From positions 372,001 through 436,000 of the forward strand of contig NW_023501065.1 in assembly GCF_014066305.1 (NCBI RefSeq): a stretch of DNA of 64,000 nt. The letters run 5' to 3'. The translations under genes were made by a program, and so were the position numbers. The notes under the pieces are model-generated. The model saw only the letters and a list, made by a program, of their open reading frames with translations. It did not search any database and was not told where the DNA came from. Of this stretch, positions 48,239 to 61,140 are shown piece after piece; the first letter of the stretch is position 1; each line of letters begins with the position of its first letter. Source of the stretch: Letharia columbiana. Its lineage: Eukaryota; Ascomycota; Lecanoromycetes; Lecanorales; Parmeliaceae.

Positions 48239-51200
48239 GTGAAAGGCTGGCGGGGGGTGGGAGAGGTGAGTGGGCGGTGAGTATCAGGCAGGGACTGCTA
48301 CCAGAGAAGCCTGTTAGTCTGTACCGGGCGTATCCGAGGGATGAAGTGATTAGGAAGTTTGAGGGATTTGGAGGGGAGGTCTGGCAGTATTAATATAATC
48401 GCTGCGGCGGAGGGATATTGGAGCCGTGTATTTATTCGTTGATACACTACTTTTGCGTACCTAGCAGCTGGGAACGGATCAAATAGATGATCCCTGCACG
48501 CACATGGAATTACCGAGAGGATGCTAGAGGATGCAGGGTGCTTCATGATTCATGCACGACCCGAACGTGGCACCACGACGATCCCACATTAATCATCGCC
48601 TGCAGCCTTGTAGCGAGATGGGGTCCGTAGGGTAGGTATCTAAAAGTACGTAGCTCCAACTCGAGCAGCACAAGAAGTAGGTACCTTACCAAGCACTGTA
48701 CTGATTGCTACCACTCTAGGACTGCTGGATCTACCAGAATCGAATGCACACGAGATAACAAGGACCAGGCACTCTGGAAGGCCAGGGACGAATGAGACGG
48801 CAACGATGCCAATGATGCCAAATTTGGGGCGCCTTGAAGAGGGGAACGTTGCGTTGCCCTCAACGTTACAGCGTGCGGCATGTGGTACGGTCTTTGACCG
48901 TCTTGGAGGTCAAGCTTCCTCAGGCAGTCGCAAAAATTGCTTGATGCACATCATAATGCACCAATAGCAATGCATTTCAACGCACTCTCCACCAGTCAAT
49001 TTGACAATTAGCCTTTCCTCCCTATGGACCTCGGGGCTTTGACTGCGGATTTAGGCGAAGCCAGCATCAAGCCGTTCCACTTGACCATATTAGCTTGGAT
49101 TAACAATAGAACGTGCCATAGGGCTGCACAAATCGCGCGACTTGGTCTCCTCTTCTGGTAAGGGCTCAGGTGAGCTAAACCGTATACTGGTCTTTTTCCT
49201 CGATTTAGTCACCATTGTGGAATCAAGACTAATAAGCGGTTCCCGGCTACTATTAATGGCATATCTAATCATGGGCTCCTATCAAATCGGCGCGAGCCAG
49301 ACAAATCTCCATCAGGCTATCAGCTCCTACAAAGTGGGCAGTAGTGGGCAGTGCTGCGCGAAATGCCTGGTGCCTGGAATGGCGGTCAGAAAAGGTGAGA
49401 AGGCTGTTCGCGAGTTACCATCGTCATGGGACCAAGGATTCATCCTGGCCTCGCAAGCCAAACGCCGAGTTTGACGACTATCGAACGGGCCATTGCGTGC
49501 GGGCTTCGCATAGGGCGCCCGTTCGGGGTTTCCGAGCTTTGGCATCATTCTTCCCTCCCGTGACTCGACTCGCCTCTGATTACACGAGAAGGCTGCATTG
49601 ACTGGGAAAAGAGATTGGAGCTTCGGAGCAAACCACAGGGATTTATCAGCCAAATGGCGGTGGCAGATAAGTGCCCTTTTCATCCTCGGTTTACTCACCC
49701 TTCAGAAGCATGTGCATTGTGCAGAGAGTCATTCTCTGCTCCGTTGCCTAGATCGGGATTAGCGTGCATGAAACATGTGGTGCGGCTGAAACTCCATGGT
49801 TCCATCCCCACACTGATCCCCTGGATCCGAATTGGCTAATACTCTATGTCTACCGGGCATTGGTATGACCATGAATTTCTTCATCATCTCCATCTCGAGA
49901 TTTCAAAATACAGAATTAGGGTCTGAGTCATCTGTTTCCTTTTCTAAGTGATGAGTGGCACGAGAACGACAACGTGCTCGTAGGGCTCCGTAGAGACGGG
50001 GGCGGCGATAAGTCCGTCCGTATCCGACGGAGATGACGCGGACCATCCTTTCATGACCATGTGGCATGTGGCATGTGGAACAGTGCAAGATGGAACACGG
50101 AAGATGGAAGATGGAACATTCGGATGCAACATTCTAGCGGCTGACACAACTCCAAAAGGCAGCACTACTGTCCAATCTCAGTACTGGCTGGTAGCAGTAG
50201 AAGAAGTAGCAATGGCAGTAACAGTAGCGGTAGCGGTAGCAGTATCGTAACGGGACGTAGCTGCTTTGTTTCATCATGGTCCAACCCCGACTCCTTGAGC
50301 CCAGGCCGATTTGTTACCCCCCGGTGTGCTGAATAATTGGAATGCGCTTGTGCGCCTTATGATTCGTTCCCCTCACTGCCACCGACTGCTGCTAGAGTTT
50401 TCGCTTCCGCTTAATAAGAGGCCGAGGGGGCTATTCATATCAAGCGAACACCAACTGACTCTTCATCTTTGTCTTCATCTCCGTTGGCTAATAACCCTAT
50501 ATTGCTATAGTCTTCAGGTCCATCTGGGATACGGTCTATCCAGACGCCACCTGGGAACAGTAACAATAATCTACATATCACGGAGCTGAGAAGTTAATAT
50601 CTCTAGTTTTTCGTCGGCGAACGCCTATTGTTCGTATCGTAGCACCAGAGACTTCATTTTCTTATAGCGAAGCATTGGTCGGTATTCATTCTCTCCTGGT
50701 GTGCGTCTAGAGACTGATGAGGTAGGTAGTGTTGTCTAAGCCTTTCGCAAACTTTTGTTTCGGCCGAATGACCGGAATCCTTGCTCTATTCTTGCGTTCT
50801 CTGAGGCGTACTTTCTCTTGGGACAGGAGATGGATTGTTTCTTTCTCATGGTCTACGACCATCTCCGTCTTCACCATTTTTGAACACATGCGCAGCTTGA
50901 TTGCAGAGGGCTAGTCTTGCGACCTAGAGCGGCGTCAGAAGGCCCAATCTGGCTTCCAAGTTATAGGAGACCAATCCCTTCATGATCTTCAAGTCGTAGC
51001 ATCGCCTGAAGTACTCATGACAAAATAAATGATCATGGTCGTTGAACGTGATGGCTGCGGATAGTATTCGGACTAAAGTCATTTGTTTGGAGCGTTCCTG
51101 ACGATCCCTTTTCGTTAATGCACATGAGATCATCAGCCGCCAACATCCTCCCGACAAACATGGAACTGACGCTTGCCCAGCAGCAGGCTGGGATGAAGCC

Positions 51201-52573
51201 AGGGTAATGATCAGGGTATGATCATTCCCATCAATTCCAACATGTGTGCACGTGTTTCTCTTTGAAACACCGCGGTTCCCTGGCAAGCCTTCGGTGCGTG
51301 CGCGTTGGAACTAGAGCTTCATTTTCTCGGTCAAATTCATTCGAGCTGATTTCCAGAAAGAAAACGATACTGAATGTTGACAGATGCTCGCTTACGCATG
51401 CTAGAGTACTCATAGCCAAGCTCGGAACGGGTGGCAGCGTGGCAATGCTGAAGTTTGAATCTGCGGCCTTCTCAACCTGTCCTATCATCTATACCAACCA
51501 GATCTCCACAAAACAGTCAAGGCATGTCGAGCCTGGTGCCGATCAAATCATTCTAGCTGTTCCTGCTATGCGCGCCGTACAACTCTGATCGAGATGTGAC
51601 ACCATTGACCGTGCAAGCGCGAACCAAATCCAAGAATTCTGAACGATCAAGGAAGAGGTTCGTTCTCTATTGTGATATCGAAATTGATGGACACACACCC
51701 TCTGATTACAGGTAACCTTGAGGAGCTTTGTGTGGTCGTTCAGACTTTATTAATGCACTCGAGTTTCGCGAGTGCCCTGTTAGCATGTTTCGAGCCTCAA
51801 GCTTCTACCGGCGCAAGGGTGAAATGTCCACACATAGTGATCTGTTCTCTCCGATAGGACCATCCCACTGCAATCAACAATATGCGTCCTGAGCCGGAAG
51901 ATAGAACTACGAACATATCTCCAGGTCCTTTCAGCCACCGAATTATTCACATTCTCGCCGCCCAATCTTCCTTCCAATTGTCGATTTGAAGAGAGTACGG
52001 CAGACGCCTCTCCTCGAAACATGCAAATTGCGACGAACATATCTAAAGCTCTGCTGTTATTGAGGAGAGGCCAGTTTGAGTCTCACGGCGCTTTGCACAA
52101 TTTTATGCCGAGCACCGTCAGCGATTCGGTCTATGGTCTCCTCCCAGGGCCATATGTGTAAGGTTACTGTCAATTCTAGGGCCCGCTACGGCCATTACCG
52201 AGGCTTTTTAGCAAGGTGTGGGTCAACATCAGCATCAGGTTGGGGCCCAATGCCAAGTGAAGTGTCGAGAGAAGAGCTGATAGGCATATAAAGTGTAGTT
52301 AGAGCTTGATTTGGTTCTCTTGGCTCCAGAAAGACCTCGTATACAAAAAACGCGTTTCAGGGTCGGCGCTTTATGATAAATGCGCTTAGCCCACTTGACA
52401 CACGAAGCAAGTTCGATGAGTGACTACAAGCATGCCTTTTGATTTTTGTAGCTCATTGTTTTGGTCTATGAGGATGCCATTCATGACACCGTCGATGTGA
52501 CAAGTGGAATAGAGGCAGGTGACCAAGGTCATGCAGCAACGCTTTCTATTTACACCATTTTCCATCGCCTTAT
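48239..52573. other. 4.3-kb stretch without a recognisable gene
   Basis: Normal composition with many short frames on both strands (up to about 120 codons), none with a recognisable domain or a convincing exon chain. It contains imperfect GGAAGATGGAA-type repeats at about 50060-50120 and a GTAGCA-type hexamer run at 50189-50249. It could hold a long bZIP promoter, a non-coding RNA, a lineage-specific gene or decayed genes. Confidence 0.5.
50189..50249 (+). repeat. Imperfect GTAGCA/GTAGCG hexamer repeat
   Basis: About ten imperfect 6-bp units such as GTAGCAGTAGAAGAAGTAGC and AGTAGCGGTAGCGGTAGCAG. Not in an open frame of note. Confidence 0.75.
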
Positions 52574-53694
52574 CTAGAGCTTCTGCATAGCGGCCTGGAG
52601 TATGCCATTGTCAGTTGATGATCCAAATTCTACAGACCAAATTTAACTCACCACGTCAGTGGATTGCACATGATCTTCGTCGCCTTCAATCTGGCCTTGC
52701 AAGTCGTCGATTGAGACCTTCTCATCCTCAACGACCAGATTGACTTGCAGCTTGCTGATGCCGTATCCTACCGGCACAAGCTTGGATGCACCCCACGTTA
52801 GCCCGTCTATCTCAATGGAGCGCATGTTCTTTTCCAATGCCTTCATATCGGTTTCGTCATCTGTAAGAATGTCAGTCTAGAGTCCCTCATAATTGTACTC
52901 ATCAGACCCACCCCAAGGTTTGACGTCTAACGTGACAATACTCTTCGCCGCAGGCTTCACCTTGCCCTCCTTCTTCTTCTTGTACGCCGCCAGATTTGCC
53001 TCTTTCACCTTCTGAGCCTCCTCATCCTCCGACTCATCTGACCCAAAGAGATCGTCTTCATCATCCTCGGCTTCGGCTGCAGGAACGGCAGTAGGTGCTT
53101 TGGGATTGGTAGGAAGTTCGCTTTGCTCAGGGCCGTAGGCGGTGTGTGATTTGGAAGGGTCGCCAGGAAGCGAACCGAATTCAGACTCATGCGATTGCAT
53201 GTGCTTATACCAGCGGTAGGCGTGAGGGTATTTAGCTGGCTCGGGCGTGGACTTCAATGCTTTGAATGTAGCAACGTCGGCCTGAGATGGACCGTAGCTT
53301 GATCATCATTAGCTATTGGCTGTTCAAAAAGAGGTTCAGTATCGGAACAGCGTTCAAAACAACTAGGTCAGAGAGATGCGCCCATGGCGCTTGGAATCTC
53401 TTCACAAGGAGTGTCTTAGGCTCCTCAGAAACACGGACCAATGTATTCTCATCAGGTAAAGTAGAAGGAAGAGGTAGTCCCCTTAAAGGCCCTTAAGGGA
53501 AAGGAAAGGGTATGTCTACGAGAATTCAACGCAGGACGAGCTGCTTCTCGAGAGCTTACCCGGTGATGTAGGACCTTGTGCGAAGCCATGACTCCAAAGC
53601 TTCATGACATGTTAACAAGGTTTCACAGTACTATGAAGAATCTTCATCGCTTACTCTGAAGACCCATGTCGTTAACGAAGTCAGTGAAACCCAT
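52574..53694 (-). CDS. EFB1: Elongation factor 1-beta (eEF1B alpha subunit)
   Basis: 231 aa in five exons: 53655-53694, 53560-53599, 52912-53297, 52652-52860, 52574-52594. Introns 55, 262, 51 and 57 bp. The N-terminus [19 protein letters not shown] and [14 protein letters not shown] form the GST-like part. Then come an acidic hinge ([16 protein letters not shown]) and the nucleotide-exchange domain [20 protein letters not shown] to VQSTDVAAMQKL. It reloads eEF1A with GTP in translation. The first two exons are only 40 nt each and lie beyond the 262-bp intron, so the gene is easily mistaken for a 5'-truncated one. It is divergent from the HSP78 relic. Confidence 0.93.
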
Positions 53695-53966
53695 CTTGTA
53701 GTTGTTTTCGTGCGACGTAAGGGCCTTTAAGTGTGTGCAGTCGATAGAACCAATCGAAGCTGTTCTTATTCTTCAAAGGCCGTAATGTCAAAAAAAATGT
53801 GGAGGGTGAATATGCGAAAGGGCGCTAAGGAAAAGGGTTAATCCGGGGAAATAGATAACTCCAATTACAATTTACAACACGGTTTGGTGGTTGCATGGAC
53901 AAGGCAAAGGTTTAGATTCAAATGATACTCTTTATTATCGATAGCGTTTACTTGGACTAGTATTTA
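53695..53966. promoter_or_regulatory. Presumed promoter between EFB1 and the HSP78 relic
   Basis: 272 bp between the two divergent starts. No specific element identified. Confidence 0.4.
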
Positions 53967-56295
53967 ATGTCCACTTTCTACCTACTGTGTCGTCACACAC
54001 CATTTCAATTGTCGAGGATCCTGCCCCGAGCATGCAGTCGTGCTTGGTTTGCCCAGAGCAGAAGATGTCCGTCTTCAGCGCTGAGACCTTCTTCAAGGCT
54101 GAGGCCTGCTAAAGCATGTACTCCGAGAACGCAACAGCTGGAATCCCAATCGCGATTCCCAGTCTCCTTCTGCAGAGCGAACCACTGTTCTTACGCCAAC
54201 GTTCGGCCGCGACTCCCAGGAGGCACCTATCGAATGAACCTAGGTAATGGTAAGAAGGAAGAGGAATTGGCATTAGAACAGTATGGAGTGAACCTGACAT
54301 CGAAGGCAAGAGGTGGAAAGCTAGATCCAGTCATCGGGCGTGACTCGGTACGCAAAAATTACCAAGTGTTGTGTTTTTGGGACATGCCCTGACGTCTATT
54401 CTTCTGTAAACATGATTCAAGGCTCATAAATACCATTATGAACTGGCAACGCTAATCCCGGAGACATGAGCCAGCATATCCAACGCCTCATTCAAATCCT
54501 TTCTCGTAGGACAAAAAACAATCCCGTATTGATTCTGTTCATCGACGAGATGCACTCTCTGTTGGGGCTTGTTAAGGCAAAGTGATCTCTGGATGCGGGA
54601 AACTTACTCAAGCCTGCCCTGTCACGTGGGGAGGTCCAATGCTGTGGGGCGACGACCTTGAACGAATACCGAGTAATCGAAAAGGACGCTGCACTAGCTC
54701 GGAGTTTTCAGCCCATACTCGTAAACGAGCCAAGCGTGCAAGAGACAGTAAGCATTCTCTGAGGTCTAAAGGAGAGGTAGGAGGTCCATCATGGAGTCCG
54801 GGTACTTGACAGCGCCCTTGTTGCTGCCGCAAACATGTCCAACAGGTATCTGAGCTACAGGTTCTTAACGGACAAAGCCATAGACTTGGTTGATGAAGCA
54901 GCATCCGCTCAAAGACTTTAACACGAGAGTAAGTTTGATCCTTTTTAGGATTCGGACCGCCAGATCATGACCATCCAGATCGAATTGGAGAGTTTGCGAA
55001 AGGAGAGCGACGTCACAACCATAAAGCGGAAAGGCCCGAGTAATTTCTGTCGTCCAAACGAGAAAAAGTTGTAGGACTCACAGGGCTGTGGAATAAGGAA
55101 AACCCCGAGATTGACGCCATAAAGAACGCCAGGTCAGATTTGGAGAAAGCGCGCGTGGCTCTCCAAAATTCTAAACTTCAAGGTGACTATGGAATCGCCT
55201 CCGAGTTGAGATACTCTATCATTCCCAAGCTTCAAGCTCAATTGCCTCAAGAAGAAGGCCGACATGGAGAGATACTTCACGACTCTGTTTCTGCTAATGA
55301 CATCGAGGCCGTAGTATCTCGTCAGACTGGCATCCCGATCACCAAGCTGATTTCTGGAGAAGTCGAGAAGCTTGTCAATATGGAAGACACTACGGCAATC
55401 CATCTGTGGGCAAGACGAGACCCTGACTGCCAGTGCAAACTCAGTGAGATCTCAAAGAGCAGGGCTCTTCGGAGACAATCGCGCGATTGCTCCCTTCCTT
55501 ATGCTTGGACCCACGGGTGTGGGGAAAAATGAGTTGAGCAAGAAGCTCGCAAGCTCTCTGTTTTCAACAGAGTCTGCCATGATTCGATTTGACATGAGCG
55601 AATTCCAGGAAAAGCACATGGTCAGCAGATCGTTGGGGTCACCTGCCGGCCGTGTAAGCTACGAAGACGCTGGGCAACTCAATGATGCCGTGCGGAGAAA
55701 ACCAGACGCTGTCCTACTGTTCGATGGATTTAAAAATGCTCACCGCGATATTGCCAGCCTGCTTCTGCAGGTACTTGACCGAAGCTATTCTCTCAGATGC
55801 ACAAGGACACAAAGTCGACATTCGCAACACCACATCGTATTAACGTCCAATCTCGGCGCTGATATACTTGTGATTGCTGACCCAATACATCAAGATTCGT
55901 CAGAACTATAACCTTCTACAAAAGAGGCAGTCATGGCCGTTGTAGGCTCAACATTTCCACCAGAGTTCATCAACAGACTAGATGAGTTCAATCTCTTCCG
56001 TCGTCTGTCTAAGTCAACTTTAAGGGATATTGTCGATATCCGTCTGAATGAGTTGCAGGCTAGGCTTGAAGACCGCCGCATCGTGCTCGCGCTTAACGAT
56101 GAAATTAGGAATTGGCTAGCAGAGAAAGCTTTTGACCCTCGATATGGAGCCAGGCATTTGAATCGCCTCATCTCCAAGCAGATTGCAACTGGTCTGACCG
56201 ACAGGGTAACCAGAGGCGAGATTCGAAGTGGCCAACAAGCAAAAGTGGAGATAGCACATGGGGGACATAGTCTGACAGTTCTGCCAAGTACATAA
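53967..56295 (+). pseudogene. HSP78: Decayed HSP78/ClpB mitochondrial disaggregase
   Basis: Pieces in order match a ClpB/Hsp78 AAA+ chaperone: an Arg-rich mitochondrial leader, LEQYGVNLTSKARGGKLDPVIGRD (ending about 54345), NNPVLI joined directly to LFIDEMHSLLGL (about 54515-54565), [16 protein letters not shown], the coiled-coil region, GPTGVGK (about 55510-55530), and the C-terminal QARLEDRR part. Breaks: about 70 codons with the first Walker A are gone, stops at 54584 (AAG TGA) and in SIL-TGA-GL near 54760, a frameshift near 55385 and further shifts near 55800 and 55911. The second Walker A has GKN for GKT and its Walker B has DGF for DEF. The decay is not RIP-like (mixed changes, normal GC). 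A working copy should exist elsewhere. Confidence 0.88.
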
Positions 56296-56862
56296 CCAAA
56301 TGCAGATTCGCTGTTTTTTGTAAGAGAGTATGAGCAGGGTAACTCAGGAGAAGCTTCCGGCCAGGCGAAGGCCCGCCTTTCAAATGGGCTTCGGCCCGTT
56401 ACTATTGACATGTCAAACACCGGATGTAGATAGGTGCCTTCTGCTCTTGTGGGTAATTGAACACGCTCTTCCTCGATGTCTTCCTTACTGCTTCCATTCC
56501 TCCGCCCTATCTGTACAAGTCTGAGACAAGATTTGTGGCTGATGAACATAAGTAGAAAAAAAGATTCTTGACTGTTGCGCGTACTGCATGGAACACTGCC
56601 CTAGTATCAGAAGGTTATTGTACAGACCGAGGTTAAAGATGATCGATCGCGGCTCACAGCGACTGCATTCGATAGACATTGCATGTCATTTTTAGATAGT
56701 CTTGAGAAATCCAACACGACCTTGCCAAGTCTCCTCCATAATATGGAGAGTGTGTGATTTTCCTTGGGCGGGAATGGTCGCTTGAACTTATGCACATTTC
56801 CAAAACCAACAGGCCTTTCGCACTTTTCTCTCGAGTCGCTCTCTTCGCTCCTAAAAGCGACC
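56296..56862. other. Intergenic, 567 bp
   Basis: MSH5 promoter region with a pyrimidine-rich stretch just before the start. No gene seen. Confidence 0.55.
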
Positions 56863-59800
56863 ATGATTGCCGCTAAGCGTCGTCGTGATGGCTCCATCAC
56901 TGCAACGCCAACAGTGAGCCAAAGTAATGACGCGCGTGCATCATCCTTTGTCCAATCATCTCCACTTCGTCATTACCAGCGAACCAAGCATCCTCAGCAA
57001 CGACCTACCAAAAGAGTCGGTCTGCATCTTCCTGGAAACAATCCTGGCTCGAGTGCTCCGTCTTTCTATGTACGTCCTGGCTATCGACATTCCAGCCTCT
57101 CTTCCGTTGCTGCTTCCGCTGTCGATGTAGCTCGGGAGAATGAAATTGAAGGGGAGCAAGAAGAGGACAGCGATCCTGACGAAGTCATCATGTGCGTTGA
57201 CATGAGAGAAAGGGGCACCGTCGGTTGTTGTTATTACGAGTCCTCTACGGGCAGCTTGCATTTGGTAGAGGATATTCAATGTGGAGGCTTGGAGATGATT
57301 GGCACTTGTTAGTATGCTTTTGGGAATTTCTTGTCCACGGACTGATGAGGAGATAGTGAAGCTGCACATTCAGCCCACGGTGGTCATTTTATCAATGCGA
57401 GTGGACGAGACCGTCGAGCGGTACTTTGACCCAGATGGAAGGAGTCGAGGTTCAGCCAACGGAGATAGTAAGGACCTCAGACGTCATTTAATGCTCCAGC
57501 TTACGCTCTATGTGCTCTGATAGGTGACCAATTCTCTCTGCCCTACGTGCTTGAAATTCGTCCGTCCCAAGAGTTCAGCTACGACGCTGGGAAGAACAAG
57601 CTCATCAATCTTCGCCTCTTCGCTGACGGCAGCCCCGAGATTTCATTCATCACACCAGCAGATAATGATCCTTACGATGACTACGGCGAGGGTATCGGCG
57701 CAGGATATACAGGCCGTCAGGGTCAACTACTAAGGTTATCAGCGTCGATCGATATAGAAAGCCGCTTAACTATCGGATGTGCTGGTGCGCTACTCACATA
57801 CGTAACAAGGAGGAAAGCGGTCAAATACCTGCCTAACGATGTTAACCCAGGCAACTCGTTCCGTATCTCCACAATTGAAATGTTCAGTCTGAAAGGCATA
57901 ATGTAAGCATCGGTGTCTCCGACGAATATGGAGCATACTGCTGAAGCGAAATGCCTAGGTTCGTCAATGCAGACACCTTGGCCTCTTTACAGATACTGCA
58001 GTCAGAATCCAACCCAAACACACACAGCCAAGGCCCAACGAATGCCTCCTCTGGATCCAAGGAGGGTCTTTCTGTCTACGGCCTCTTTCACCATTTTGCA
58101 AGGACTCCACAAGGCAAATATCTTCTCCGGCAGTACTTTCTGCGCCCGAGTCTAGATTTGAACGTGATCAACCAGAGGCTCGAGACCGCTAGCGTGTTCT
58201 TGAGACCAGACAACAATGGTCCAATGAATGGTATCGTCAAGAGCTTGGGTCAGATAAAGAACATGAGGACGGTGATGATACATCTGAGAAAGGGTATCAG
58301 CAATGGGTTGAGTAGAGGAGGTGGGATTAAGAGCGGCATCTGGTCGAGTCTCCGATCGGTAAGGCATCTGAATACTGAAGATTCATGCTAATTGTTGTAG
58401 TTCGCTTTTCATACGCTGCAAATTAGGGATGCTCTGGCAGAGGTAAACGGCATGGAGAGTCTTAAGATTGGAACGAAAGTGGGCACCGAAATCTCCAACC
58501 ATCTGCTCCCGAGTAGCTGAAAACAAGAGCTAGATTCTTCAGAAGCTCGATCCTCACGGGCTGGCGAGAATAGGAAGGAACGTTAGTGGGATAGTATGCA
58601 CTCGCAATTCTGGTTCGTCCCGGAAGAATCAAGTCCACATGCTGAAATCCGCCGTCTCAGGTTGATTTCGTCGCGTCTGCGGATATGCATCGCACTGTGG
58701 TCAAGTCGGGTGTCAGCGCTGAGTTGGACAACATGAAACGGACCTACGACGGCATCGAAGATTTGCTAAATCTAACCTCTCAAGAAATTGCCGCGACGAT
58801 ACCGGCAATCTTTAGTCTCGATTTGAATGTCATCTTCTTCCCCCAGATCGGCTTCTTGATCTCAATACCACTCAATCCAGACACTGGTAGAGGCGACTGG
58901 GAAGGAGGTGAGATACAGGATCAGCACTGGGATCGTATCTTCTCAACGGCAACGAGAGTATACTACAAGGATTTCCGAATGCGTGAGCTTGACGAAACGC
59001 TAGGAGACATGTATGCTGTAATCTGCGGTACGCCCCGAGATGTTGGCAGTATCAGTGGAATGGCCGATGACAACCCGCAGATAAAGAGATAGAGATCATC
59101 CATGAGCTCGGGGAGCGAGTTTTAGAGCAAGAAGCTATGCTAAATCAAGCCTCCGATATTTGTGGAGAGCTAGATAGGTCGGTTTACAAACAGACCACTT
59201 CCCTCTACTCACTGACCATCATAGCCTTCTCGCGCTTGCACAAGGGGCAAGAAGTTACAAGTTCTCCAGACCACGTATAACACGCAATAACGTCATTCAG
59301 ATCAAAGGTATGTCCATGTTCGGAGCATATACTTCCTATTCCGGGCCAAAGTGCTGGCTGTAAAGCATGTTTGTGAGCGAAAGGCTCTTAGTCTTGGTAT
59401 TACTTCAAGTTGGTCTAATGCTCGGAGTTTTGCTTTTCAAGAATTAATGCTGACTCCACAACTTCCATAGGTGGTCGGTGAGCCATTCTTCCACTCGGAC
59501 TTCTGCCTGGATGGCACAAATGCTGACTCTAGCAGGCATGCGTTGCAAGAGCTCACAGTTCCAGCATATGTTCCCAACGATACCTTCCTTGTTGGAGGAC
59601 CTGGCCCCCCAGACCCGACCGAATTTCAAGAAGTCCAAGCTGGAAACGACGAGGCGACTAGGGAAGTCTTCCAGAAAACCATTGACTCCGACGCCTTGGA
59701 AGGACCCAGCATGCTGATTATGACCGGACCAAATTATTCCGGCAAAAGCGTTTATCTCAAACAAGTTGCACTAATTGTGTATATGGCACACGTCGGCTGC

Positions 59801-60698
59801 TTTGTACCGGCAGACCGCGCGATTGTGGGGCTGACGGACAAGATATTGACTCGAATTGCTACTAGAGAGACCGTATCACGTTCTCAAAGTGCCTTCATGA
59901 TTGACCTGCAGCAAGTTGCTCTTGCGATGACGTTGACAACACACCGGAGCTTAGTGATCATTGATGAGTTTGGCAAAGGAACTGACTCAAGCGGTACAAT
60001 ACCCTTTGAAGAGAATCTCTCTCTTTCAGAAACTACGACTTCATTACTGACTGTGTTTACAAGATGGTGCCGGCCTAGCCTGCGGCGTCTTTGAGCATTT
60101 CCTTGGCCTCGGAATTGACAGACCCAAAGTTCTGGGTGCCACTCACTTTCATGAGATAATCGAAAACGGATTCCTGCAACCTCGACCCTCCCTAACCTAC
60201 GGCTATATGGAGGTGCGTCTCGATCGTGAGGCAAAAGACCTAGAGGATCAGGTAACTTATCTATATAAGTACGAACATCGATACAATGCCAATGCTCCGC
60301 TGACCATACAAACAGCTTTCGAGCCGGCCGTAGTAATACAAGTTATGGCAGCTGGTGAGGCACTGCCAAGCATCATGGGTTATCTCGCTAATTGATACTC
60401 AAGCTGCGCGACCTTGAACGGCGTTGACGCGACAATCGTTGACAGGGCCAACTACCTCTTGGATATCAGTGCAAAAGGCGAGGACCTGGTAATTGCATGC
60501 GCGAAAATCTCGGAGAAGGAAGAGAACGAGCTGAAGGATGCCGTAAGTAATCCCGATAGCGATATTATGAAGTATGAAACACTGAGTCTATGGTAGGAGG
60601 AGATAGCAAGGCTGTTTCTGATTCAGGATTTTCGAAGCCTATTCACCAGCGTCAATGGATCTCAAGAGGCTCGAAATATACTGGCAAAGCTGATATAG
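56863..60698 (+). CDS. MSH5: MSH5, meiotic MutS homologue, with an apparent frameshift
   Basis: About 989 aa in 15 exons: 56863-57307, 57357-57467, 57524-57902, 57959-58358, 58401-58478, 58535-58593, 58661-59027, 59081-59177, 59225-59307, 59471-59477, 59536-59993, 60064-60268, 60316-60354, 60404-60542, 60597-60698. MSH5 pairs with MSH4 to stabilise meiotic crossover intermediates. Seen: MCVDMRERGTVGCCYYE start, SLKGIMFVNADTLASLQI, Walker A GPNYSGKS (about 59730), signature RIATRETVS, Walker B LVIIDEFGKGTDSSDG, and the SNTSYGSCCATLNGVD end block. Exon 10 is only 7 nt but is needed to give KGGRHALQEL. Exon 6 is one base short (CACGGCTGG near 58560, GGG expected), which breaks the frame. An upstream acceptor at 58530 would reopen it but replace about ten conserved residues. 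Confidence 0.88.
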
Positions 60699-61140
60699 TC
60701 AACTGAATTACCAGAATACCGGTCGGGGAGGATCTCGACTGCGTGCATACACGAGAACTGTTGAGATTTTTTTCGAGATGCCCTACAAGCTTAGGGTTAG
60801 TGCTCTAGCCTTTGCACCCAAAAAGAACCGCATAATATAGGTACGTGCGGGGAGGCTGGCTTGAGTTTTGATAGACCGGAGCGGCGCCTCGCGCGGCAAC
60901 GATCATCGCCGACGATTCTCCGGACCAAGTACAAGTATGACCTCCGAAGCTTCGGACGATCTTTCTCCAAACTTTCGAACGTTAGATTGCATCGATGTTA
61001 GAACTTCTTTTTTCTGCCGGGTATAGGAGATTGAGTTTCATAGTCAATAAAAGTCCTCCAGTTCCTTCTCACATACCTTAGTGTTGCCTCGTTCTCGACC
61101 CTGATCTTCGTAAAGCATACTTTTTAATACATCCATAATC
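60699..61140. other. Intergenic, 442 bp
   Basis: Between MSH5 and the F-box-like gene. No feature recognised. Confidence 0.55.

Noticed and set aside
49142..52300. Several frames of 70-120 codons on both strands
   Set aside because: No start context, domain, splice chain or composition bias that sets them apart from chance.
52574..53297. EFB1 as a 5'-truncated pseudogene
   Set aside because: The missing N-terminus was found in two 40-nt exons at 53655-53694 and 53560-53599, with matching splice phases.
59994..60063. Loss of MSH5 reading frame after the Walker B motif
   Set aside because: A normal 70-bp intron with a CTGAC branch removes the odd sequence and restores DSSDGAGLACGVFEHF.
60269..60403. 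In-frame stop and unrelated residues near the MSH5 end
   Set aside because: Two introns of 47 and 49 bp around a 39-nt exon restore the conserved SNTSYGSCCATLNGVD block.
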